NCBI GenBank assembly: GCA_026421135.1
Contig: JAPKCR010000150.1
Span: forward strand, 1 to 6,339
DNA: 6,339 nt
Direction of reading: 5' to 3'
Origin: Sulfitobacter sp.
GTDB lineage: Bacteria > Pseudomonadota > Alphaproteobacteria > Rhodobacterales > Rhodobacteraceae
Made by a program: the position numbers and the translations under genes. Shown here piece by piece: positions 1 through 5,088 of the stretch. The notes beneath the pieces were generated by a model. It saw only the letters and a program-made list of their open reading frames with translations, had not been told where the DNA came from and did no database searches. Numbering within the stretch: the first letter of the stretch is position 1; each line of letters starts with the position of its first letter.

Positions 1-42
1 GGAGACGAGCGGGGCATCTGTTGTGCAAAGGGGGCATGTCAT
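1..42 (-). CDS. Possible start of a leftward gene with a CPLC zinc-ribbon-like N-terminus (partial)
   Basis: Reading leftward from an ATG at 40-42, 14 codons stay open to the window edge and give MTCPLCTTDAPLVS. A Cys-x-x-Cys pair directly after the start is typical of small zinc ribbons, including those at the N-terminus of some methyltransferase-like proteins, so a real gene may begin here in the same direction as lepA. Against this, no Shine-Dalgarno sequence is visible; the preceding bases on the coding strand are pyrimidine-rich. Fourteen codons are also far too few to name a family. The same stretch can be read on the plus strand as a short open tail ending in TGA near 49, which is no better supported. 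Low-confidence call, given mainly so the edge is not assumed empty. Confidence 0.28.
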   Translation of the reverse strand, partial: MTCPLCTTDAPLVS

Positions 43-90
43 GGGGTGAGGTGTTGGGCGGTGGTGTGGGGCGCGCAATGGGATTGGGTT

Positions 91-118
91 AAAACACCCC
101 GCCCGATCCGTGGGGTGT
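91..118 (-). terminator. Candidate rho-independent terminator downstream of lepA
   Basis: On the minus strand ACACCCC (118-112) pairs perfectly with GGGGTGT (100-94). Two further inner pairs, one of them a G-U, leave a loop of about seven bases. The 3' arm runs into TTTTAA (94-89), which gives a short U-run in leftward transcripts. It lies about 180 bases past the lepA stop, so it would leave a long 3' leader. No stronger hairpin is visible closer to the stop. On the plus strand the hairpin lacks a T-run, so leftward use is favoured. Confidence 0.45.
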
Positions 119-298
119 GAGGCAGATCGCCCGCCCCGTTGAGGGCAATCCGGGCGCTGCAAGGTCGTAGATTTGATATCATCTATGCAAAACCCGATCT
201 CACTGGCTCTTCAACTATTGCAGCAGAAGGGACACAAGATTTGTTAATACATTTGCCATAATTTCGGCGGCTATAGTCGACTTTTTGATGGTCTGCTT
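119..298. other. AT-richer non-coding stretch downstream of lepA
   Basis: Between the candidate terminator and the lepA stop there is no convincing reading frame on either strand. The part from about 160 to 298 is noticeably AT-richer than the neighbouring genes. A weak GC-rich inverted repeat, CGCCCG (128-133) with CGGGCG (151-156), adjoins the candidate terminator. I see no tRNA-like fold, no repeat array and no recognisable operator here. Confidence 0.5.
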
Positions 299-2098
299 TT
301 AGCCGTCCATCTTCAAGGCGCTAATAAACGCTTCCTGCGGGATATCCACCTTACCGAACTGGCGCATCTTCTTCTTACCCGCCTTCTGCTTATCCAGCAG
401 CTTGCGCTTCCTAGACGCATCGCCGCCGTAGCATTTTGCGGTCACGTCCTTGCGCATTGCGCTCAACGTCTCGCGGGCAATCACCTTACCGCCGATGGCC
501 GCTTGGATAGGGATCTTGAACATGTGGCGCGGGATCAGGTCTTTGAGCTTTTCCACCATCGCACGGCCACGGGTTTCGGCGCGGTCACGGTGAACCATGG
601 TTGACAGGGCATCAACAGGTTCGTCGTTCACAAGGATCGACATTTTGACCAGATTGTCCTGACGGTAGCCGATCATCTGATAGTCAAAGGACGCATAGCC
701 CTTGGTCACCGATTTCAGGCGGTCGTAAAAGTCGAAAACCACTTCGTTCAGTGGCAGGTCATAGACCACCATCGCGCGGCTGCCCGCATAGGTCAGGTCC
801 ATCTGGATGCCACGACGGTCTTGGCACAGCTTCAGCACGTCGCCCAGATATTCATCCGGCACAAGGATCGTCGCCTTGATGCGGGGCTCTTCAATGTGGT
901 CCACGAACGTCAGGTCAACCATGTCAGCAGGGTTGTGCAACTGCGTGACGGTGCCGTCTTTCATATGGATGTCGTAAATAACCGACGGGGCCGTGGTAAT
1001 CAGATCGATGTCATATTCGCGTTCAATCCGGTCGCGGATAACCTCAAGGTGCAACAGGCCCAAGAACCCGCAACGGAAACCGAACCCAAGTGCTGCTGAT
1101 GTTTCCATCTCAAAGCTGAAAGACGCGTCGTTCAAGGCCAGTTTTTCAATGCTATCGCGCAGGTCTTCGAATTCGGCAGCGTCCACGGGGAACAGACCAC
1201 AGAACACCACGGGCTGCGCAGGCTTAAAGCCGGGCAATGCCTTGTCGCAGCCTTTTTTCTCGTGGGTAATCGTATCGCCGACCCGTGTGTCACGGACCTG
1301 CTTGATCGACGCGGTGAGAAAGCCGATTTCGCCCGGCCCCAATACGTCAATTTCGGTCATCGCGGGGCGGAACACGCCGATGCGATCAACGTGATGCACG
1401 GACCCGTTTTGCATCATGCGGATACGGTCGCCTTTTTTCAGCTGACCGTCCATGATGCGGACCAGAACGATAACGCCCAGATAGCTGTCGTACCACGAAT
1501 CAACCAGCATCGCCTTGAGCGGCGCGTCCAGCGTGCCCTTGGGCGCGGGCAAACGGTGCACAACGGCCTCGAGGGTTTCGATAATACCGACGCCGGTTTT
1601 GGCCGACACGCGGATCGCCTCTGAGGCATCAATGCCGATCACGTCTTCGATCTGTTCGGCGACGCGGTCACAATCGGTGGCGGGCAGGTCGATCTTGTTC
1701 AGAACCGGCACAATCTCGTGATCCGCATCGAGCGCGTGATAAACGTTGGCCAATGTCTGCGCTTCGACGCCTTGGGTGCTGTCAACAACCAGCAAAGAAC
1801 CTTCAACGGCACGCATGGACCGCGAGACTTCATAGGCAAAGTCGACGTGGCCGGGGGTGTCGATCAGGTTGAGAACGTAATTCTCACCGTTGAGCGCTTT
1901 GTAATCGATCCGCACGGTCTGGGCTTTGATCGTGATGCCCCGCTCGCGTTCGATGTCCATGCTGTCGAGCATTTGCTCTTTCATATCGCGCAAGGCGACT
2001 GTGTTCGTCTCTTGGATAAGACGATCAGCGAGTGTGGATTTACCATGGTCGATATGCGCGACGATGGAGAAATTGCGGATGTGTGAAAGTGCTGTCAT
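299..2098 (-). CDS. lepA: Elongation factor 4 (LepA), ribosome-associated GTPase
   Basis: This complete gene encodes 599 residues, the same length as the E. coli protein. LepA/EF4 is a translational GTPase that binds the ribosome in the cytoplasm, at the inner membrane or in storage, and affects elongation and initiation or assembly under ionic or other stress. All GTPase boxes are visible: G1 AHIDHGKST (14-22), G2 RGITI (53-57), G3 DTPGH (80-84) and G4 NKID (134-137). EF-G-like domains II, III and V follow. The LepA-specific C-terminal domain is clear from CYGGD (556-560), a very basic stretch after it, and [11 protein letters not shown] (581-591). The start ATG at 2096-2098 places G1 where family members have it, although no obvious Shine-Dalgarno precedes it. 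The gene stands alone, divergent from the porin, and is not paired with a signal peptidase gene as in E. coli. Identification is secure. Confidence 0.98.
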   Translation of the reverse strand: MTALSHIRNFSIVAHIDHGKSTLADRLIQETNTVALRDMKEQMLDSMDIERERGITIKAQTVRIDYKALNGENYVLNLIDTPGHVDFAYEVSRSMRAVEGSLLVVDSTQGVEAQTLANVYHALDADHEIVPVLNKIDLPATDCDRVAEQIEDVIGIDASEAIRVSAKTGVGIIETLEAVVHRLPAPKGTLDAPLKAMLVDSWYDSYLGVIVLVRIMDGQLKKGDRIRMMQNGSVHHVDRIGVFRPAMTEIDVLGPGEIGFLTASIKQVRDTRVGDTITHEKKGCDKALPGFKPAQPVVFCGLFPVDAAEFEDLRDSIEKLALNDASFSFEMETSAALGFGFRCGFLGLLHLEVIRDRIEREYDIDLITTAPSVIYDIHMKDGTVTQLHNPADMVDLTFVDHIEEPRIKATILVPDEYLGDVLKLCQDRRGIQMDLTYAGSRAMVVYDLPLNEVVFDFYDRLKSVTKGYASFDYQMIGYRQDNLVKMSILVNDEPVDALSTMVHRDRAETRGRAMVEKLKDLIPRHMFKIPIQAAIGGKVIARETLSAMRKDVTAKCYGGDASRKRKLLDKQKAGKKKMRQFGKVDIPQEAFISALKMDG

Positions 2099-2253
2099 GA
2101 ATAGGGATATGGTGCGGTTTTAAGCGCTGGTCAATGGGGCGGATGACCCGTTGGCGTTGATGGTTACGCCCTGCCTCACGGGCACACTGCTTCAGCGATA
2201 GATTTCCTTCTTTCACAGATCGATCAATACAAGGAGCAGACGCGGGCAACACC

Positions 2254-2270
2254 TATGCAAAATTTGCATA
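2254..2270. promoter_or_regulatory. Perfect 17-bp palindrome, possible operator upstream of the porin
   Basis: TATGCAAAATTTGCATA is an uninterrupted inverted repeat with 8-bp arms around a single central A. It sits about 184 bases upstream of the porin start and about 156 bases upstream of the lepA start. A symmetrical AT-rich site of this size in a divergent promoter region is what a dimeric regulator would bind. I cannot match it to a named regulator. A single half-site-like ATGCAA recurs at 2336-2341. It has no GC-rich stem, so it is not a terminator. Confidence 0.4.
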
Positions 2271-2440
2271 TCACCCTGAAATATCAAGAAAATAAGGACT
2301 GCCCTCCAGCTCACTTTTGCTTGAACAGGGCCTTCATGCAACACTTCGAGTTAGTTAGGGTGCCTTATGGTTTTGTACGCATCGAGTCTGTTCTAGGCTT
2401 GAAGTCTCTATTGGCCTGCGACTCTGTGGGCCGGGTGAAC

Positions 2441-2445
2441 AAGGA
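2441..2445 (+). promoter_or_regulatory. Ribosome binding site of the porin gene
   Basis: AAGGA lies eight bases before the ATG at 2454. It fixes the start of the porin reading frame and yields a standard signal peptide. It also shows that translation begins normally and would reach the premature TAG at 2715. Confidence 0.75.
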
Positions 2446-2453
2446 ATTTAGAG

Positions 2454-3551
2454 ATGAAGATCAAACAATCGCTTGGAACTTCAACTATCGCCGCACTTGG
2501 AATGGCGTTGGTACCCGCGTTGGCGCAAGCGCAATCCGCAGATCCTGTTTGGGATTTTTACGGTCACTTGAACTTGGGCGTGATCAATGTAGATGATGGC
2601 GTCGACAGCAATTCGGCATTTACAGACAACGACAACTCGAACAGCCGCATCGGCCTGAAAATGACACAGGCGTTGCAGGGCGGGTCCGAGTTGAAGCTGA
2701 CGTTCGAGACCGGTTAGGGCCTGACTGGGTCGTCCAGCTTGGACGGACAAGACAATGATTTCAATGCCGAATACCGCCGGACAGAGCTGCGAAAGCTTGA
2801 CGTGGCTTACCGCACGCCAACCATGGGGACGTTCTCTTTTGGTCAGGGCAGCACGTCGACAGATGGTTCCGCCGAAGCTGATTATTCGGGCACAGGCGTT
2901 GCCGCATATGTCGGCATCAACGATATCGCAGGCGGTCAATCCTGGCGCCTTGCCAATGGCACGGTGTCGGCTGTCAAAATCGGCAACACGAACAGCTCTT
3001 TCGATGGTGGTCGCCGCCTGCGTATACGGTATGACACGCCAGTATTCAGCGGTTTCTCGGCCTCGGTTTCGGCTGGTCAAGAAGTCCTGAAGTCGGGTGA
3101 CAACAACGACTATTACGATGTTAGTACACGCTATGCGAAAGACTACGGCGACTACAAGGTCGACGCACGTCTAGGCTATTCCATCCGTGACAGTTCAAAC
3201 GATCTGGTCATGGGGTCGGCGGCTGTTTTGCATGTACCAACAGGCCTTAGCTTGGCTGTTTCGTCAGGTCGTCGTGTCGGCGGCGAAGCGGATTACGCCT
3301 ATGTCAAAGCGGGTTTAACGCGCGATTATCTGGCTATTGGATCGACATCGTTCTCGGTCGACTATTATGATGGCAACGATTTCGTTGTGGCCGGGTCCAG
3401 CACGTCCTCTGTTGGCGTCGCTGTTGTGCAGCGTCTTGATCAGTATAACACCGAGCTCTACGCGACCTACCGCACGTATGAGTTCGACAGTACTGCCGCG
3501 ACCTATCAGGACATGGACGTGACCTTTATTGGTGCCCGCTGGAAGTTCTAA
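2454..3551 (+). pseudogene. Gram-negative outer-membrane porin, interrupted by an in-frame TAG at codon 88
   Basis: The frame spans 366 codons with a single internal stop, TAG at 2715-2717. Read through it, the product would be a 365-residue general-diffusion-type porin forming a trimeric outer-membrane beta-barrel. Residues 1-26 are a signal peptide with a likely AQA-Q cleavage. Mature sequence starts with a short beta strand (WDFYGHLNLGV), and then SRIGLK followed by a GGSELKLTFETG strand matches the early barrel of porins. Downstream come alternating amphipathic strands, and the protein ends ARWKF with the C-terminal Phe needed for barrel assembly. The stop follows that GGSELKLTFETG strand; without suppression only 87 residues would be made, too few for a barrel. 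No second stop or frameshift occurs in the remaining 277 codons, so the lesion is very recent, a sequencing error, or somehow read through. A separate start at the TTG at 2739 would lack a signal peptide and is unlikely. Confidence 0.85.
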
Positions 3552-3557
3552 AATATT

Positions 3558-3590
3558 GCCTTTGCCCGATCTCTTCGGGCAAGGGCGTTT
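3558..3590 (+). terminator. Rho-independent terminator after the porin gene
   Basis: A 12-bp stem, GCCTTTGCCCGA (3558-3569) with TCGGGCAAGGGC (3575-3586), includes one T-G wobble and closes a five-base loop. It begins six bases past the porin stop. The T-run that follows is short (GTTT, then GCATT), so it may be of moderate strength. Its position indicates that the porin is a single-gene transcript separate from the lipoprotein gene. Confidence 0.75.
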
Positions 3591-3603
3591 GCATTATCGT
3601 GAA

Positions 3604-3632
3604 TTGCCCCCTTCCTTATTTTCCGGCATACT
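3604..3632 (+). promoter_or_regulatory. Candidate sigma-70 promoter of the lipoprotein gene
   Basis: TTGCCC (3604-3609) and CATACT (3627-3632) are separated by 17 bases, and each matches four of six consensus positions. They lie between the porin terminator and the lipoprotein gene, where a promoter is needed, and would give a leader of roughly 50 bases. The match is modest. Confidence 0.3.
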
Positions 3633-3682
3633 TGGTCAAAGCAGAAGGGCAGCAAACGGGATCAACCCGGCGCGCCGAAGAT

Positions 3683-3686
3683 GAGG
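3683..3686 (+). promoter_or_regulatory. Ribosome binding site that decides the lipoprotein start
   Basis: GAGG sits six bases before the ATG at 3693. The in-frame ATG twelve bases upstream (3681) overlaps this element and has no well-spaced Shine-Dalgarno of its own, so the inner ATG is preferred. Confidence 0.6.
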
Positions 3687-3692
3687 CATAAA

Positions 3693-4052
3693 ATGTTACG
3701 ACTTTTTACTATGATCTGTGCGTTGTCCGCCTTGGCAGCTTGTGGTGGCGCGCGCGGCTATAACCCAAGCGGCGGCTATGGTGGCGGGGCGGTATTGTTC
3801 GCGACCGGGCCACTGAATTCCGCCTGTCTGGCGGCTGGTCGCAAGCAGGCCAGTCGGGCACGTTGCGGCTGCATCCAAGCGGTTGCGGACCGCGAGCTTT
3901 CGGCAGCAGACCAACGCCGCGGCGTTCGGGTATTCGAAGACCCACATGGCTTACAGGAAGCGCGGCAATCGGACCGTGCCAGCGACAATGCATTCTGGGC
4001 TGCTTGGAAGGCGTATGGAAACACCGCACAAACATTGTGCAGCGCAGCATGA
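3693..4052 (+). CDS. Small Cys-containing lipoprotein of unknown function (Rhodobacterales type)
   Basis: From the preferred ATG the product is 119 residues; an in-frame ATG at 3681 would add four. It opens with a lipoprotein signal, MLRLFTMICALSALAACGG, with lipobox LAAC, so Cys17 should be lipidated and the protein anchored in the envelope. A Gly/Tyr-rich linker follows, then a conserved-looking domain with CLAAGR, a CGC pair, and an acidic/aromatic part containing DPH, RQSDR and FWAAWKAYG before a near-terminal Cys. The four Cys of the mature domain (45, 58, 60 and 116) could form two disulfides in the periplasm. I recognise the pattern from short hypothetical proteins of Rhodobacterales; I recall some being labelled 'arginine transporter', but nothing here resembles a transporter, since there are no membrane spans and no binding-protein fold is evident. 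It is convergent with the phosphatase gene, with 17 bases between them. Confidence 0.8.
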   Translation: MLRLFTMICALSALAACGGARGYNPSGGYGGGAVLFATGPLNSACLAAGRKQASRARCGCIQAVADRELSAADQRRGVRVFEDPHGLQEARQSDRASDNAFWAAWKAYGNTAQTLCSAA

Positions 4053-4088
4053 CCCGCTAACCGACCGGTTTACATCTGTGGGCGGGTC
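4051..4088. repeat. Inverted repeat at the convergent gene ends
   Basis: GACCCGC (4051-4057) and GCGGGTC (4082-4088) are perfect 7-bp arms around 24 bases. A smaller near-palindrome AACCGACCGGTT (4059-4070) lies inside. It covers the stop of the lipoprotein gene and the last codons of the phosphatase gene. It could help end both transcripts, but neither strand has a T-run, so it is not a standard intrinsic terminator. Confidence 0.3.
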
Positions 4089-4534
4089 GGCTCTCCAAAG
4101 CGTTCGATAAGGCGGTCTTTGATCTGATCGCGTGCGGCGCGATACTGCGCCATTTTTTCCTGACGGGTTTCGCCCAGACCCGTGGGGTCAAGGATCGGCC
4201 AGTATTCAACAGTCAGGTGATAAAACCGCGTCAGTTCCAGCGCACGACGCTGGCTGGCGGGGCTAAGGGCGATGACCAGATCGAACGAGCTTAGATCGTC
4301 GCCCCAATTTTCCATCTCGTCGAAACTGCGCGACCGATGCCGCGAAAGTTCAACATTCAGTTCCTGACAGACGGCGATCGAAAAGCCGTCAATCTCAAGA
4401 TCATTCATGACGCCTACGGACTGCACATAGGTGCCAGTGCCGTAAAACTTTTTCATCAACCCTTCGGCCATGGGGGACCGTACCGCGTTGTGATCGCAGC
4501 AAAACAGCACTGATTGAGGCAGTTCTTCGGCCAT
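4070..4534 (-). CDS. Low-molecular-weight protein tyrosine phosphatase / ArsC-like family protein
   Basis: The product has 154 residues, typical for this cytoplasmic family. The catalytic P-loop, C-x5-R-S, is CDHNAVRSP at 13-21, with nucleophile Cys13 and phosphate-binding Arg19. Its CxHN form resembles thioredoxin-type arsenate reductases as much as classical tyrosine phosphatases. A DP motif at 116-117 (LDPTG) supplies the likely general acid. Cys56 lies in the middle of the protein, but the paired Cys motif expected of redox-cycling ArsC is not evident, so hydrolysis of a phosphoester is more likely than arsenate reduction. The true substrate is unknown. The ATG follows directly on the TAA of the UPF0262 gene (TAAATG), so it is probably translated by coupling. 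The start is well placed, with only 12 residues before the P-loop. Confidence 0.9.
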   Translation of the reverse strand: MAEELPQSVLFCCDHNAVRSPMAEGLMKKFYGTGTYVQSVGVMNDLEIDGFSIAVCQELNVELSRHRSRSFDEMENWGDDLSSFDLVIALSPASQRRALELTRFYHLTVEYWPILDPTGLGETRQEKMAQYRAARDQIKDRLIERFGEPTRPQM

Positions 4535-5014
4535 TTATCCGCCGTAATGCAGGACACAGATCAGTGTGAAAAGACGTCGCGCCGTATCTGTGTCAATCTC
4601 GGCCTTGCCTTCCAGACGCTCTTGCAGCACCCGCGATCCTTCGTTGTGGATGCCCCGGCGGGCCATGTCGATTGTCTCAATCTGCGCAGGTGCGGATTTC
4701 TTCACCGCCTCAAAGTAGGATTCACAAATCTGGAAATAGTCTTTGACGACCTGCCGGAATGGTCCCAACGACAAATGAAATTCCGCCGCTTTCTCATCGT
4801 TTTCCGTGTTCACATCGAACACCAGACGCTTGTCGCGGATGGAAAGCCCCAAATGATACGGCCCCTGCGACACGGGCCGGTCATCCCTGTTGGGCAGCGT
4901 GAACACGTTGTCTTCGAGCAGGTCAAACAACGCAACTTTGGGTTCTTGTTCGATCTCGGGCGTGGGCGGCGGAAGGTTTGTGTCATCAAGCACGATATGC
5001 GTGATCCGAGACAT
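4535..5014 (-). CDS. UPF0262 family protein
   Basis: This is a 159-residue, soluble-looking protein without signal peptide or membrane segment. It matches the uncharacterised UPF0262 family of alphaproteobacteria in length and in recognisable stretches: an acidic, Pro-rich N-terminal part, ALFDLLEDNVF (28-38), GPYHLGLSIRDKRLVFDV (51-68) and a C-terminal helical region with GIHNEGSRVLQERL (121-134). No catalytic motif can be pointed out, and the function is unknown. It lies between hisD and the phosphatase gene in what I recall as a conserved alphaproteobacterial order, which suggests a housekeeping role rather than a histidine-specific one. The ATG at 5012-5014 is preceded by GAG six bases away, a weak but usable ribosome site. 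The stop touches the next gene's start. Confidence 0.9.
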   Translation of the reverse strand: MSRITHIVLDDTNLPPPTPEIEQEPKVALFDLLEDNVFTLPNRDDRPVSQGPYHLGLSIRDKRLVFDVNTENDEKAAEFHLSLGPFRQVVKDYFQICESYFEAVKKSAPAQIETIDMARRGIHNEGSRVLQERLEGKAEIDTDTARRLFTLICVLHYGG

Positions 5015-5042
5015 GGGTTTCTCAATTCATACTTAGGTTCGG

Positions 5043-5084
5043 GCGACCATAGACCGCCAAAATGAGTTGTTCAATCATGGTCGC
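5043..5084 (-). repeat. Inverted repeat in the hisD-UPF0262 spacer
   Basis: GCGACCAT (5043-5050) and ATGGTCGC (5077-5084) are perfect 8-bp arms separated by 26 bases, within the 74-base gap between hisD and the UPF0262 gene. In the leftward transcript this would fold just after the hisD stop and before the UPF0262 ribosome site. There is no T-run after it, so it is more likely an RNA-stability or translation-tuning hairpin than a terminator. Confidence 0.4.
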
Positions 5085-5088
5085 GGCG

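Larger units (their letters stand above)
2099..2453. other. Divergent intergenic region between lepA and the porin gene
   Basis: These 355 bases should carry the promoters of both lepA (leftward) and the porin (rightward). I found no clean sigma-70 pair for either gene. For lepA the best -35-like element is TTGATC (2227-2222), but it lacks a convincing -10. The outstanding element is a perfect palindrome at 2254-2270. Plus-strand leader sequence between it and the porin start is more AT-rich than the coding regions, consistent with regulatory DNA. Open frames crossing this stretch lack family resemblance and overlap the real genes. Confidence 0.6.

Noticed and set aside
2040..2252. 70-codon minus-strand frame overlapping the lepA start
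   Set aside because: It runs into the lepA coding sequence in another frame and resembles no known protein.
183..2262. Shared CTATGCAAAA at 183-192 and 2253-2262
   Set aside because: A ten-base match is expected by chance in a window of this size. The copy at 183 lacks the inverted half, so it is not evidence for a second operator.
2255..2596. 113-codon plus-strand frame starting in the palindrome and running into the porin
   Set aside because: No ribosome site, no recognisable domain, and it overlaps the porin start in another frame. It is probably promoter DNA that happens to be open.
2715..2717. Programmed recoding of TAG as pyrrolysine
   Set aside because: Pyrrolysine use is confined to a few archaea and bacteria with pyl genes and specific enzymes. 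Nothing here supports it for an alphaproteobacterial porin. Selenocysteine uses TGA, not TAG.
2481..3080. 199-codon open frame antisense to the porin
   Set aside because: No family resemblance, and its composition is as expected from reading a GC-biased gene backwards. The plus-strand porin with signal peptide and C-terminal Phe explains the region.
2739..3551. Separate gene starting at a TTG within the porin
   Set aside because: It is in the same frame as the upstream 87 codons, begins mid-barrel, lacks a signal peptide and has no ribosome site. It is the remainder of the porin.
4070..4534. Calling the phosphatase arsC
   Set aside because: The P-loop is ArsC-like, but the resolving cysteines and an arsenic-resistance context are missing, so only the broader family is supported.
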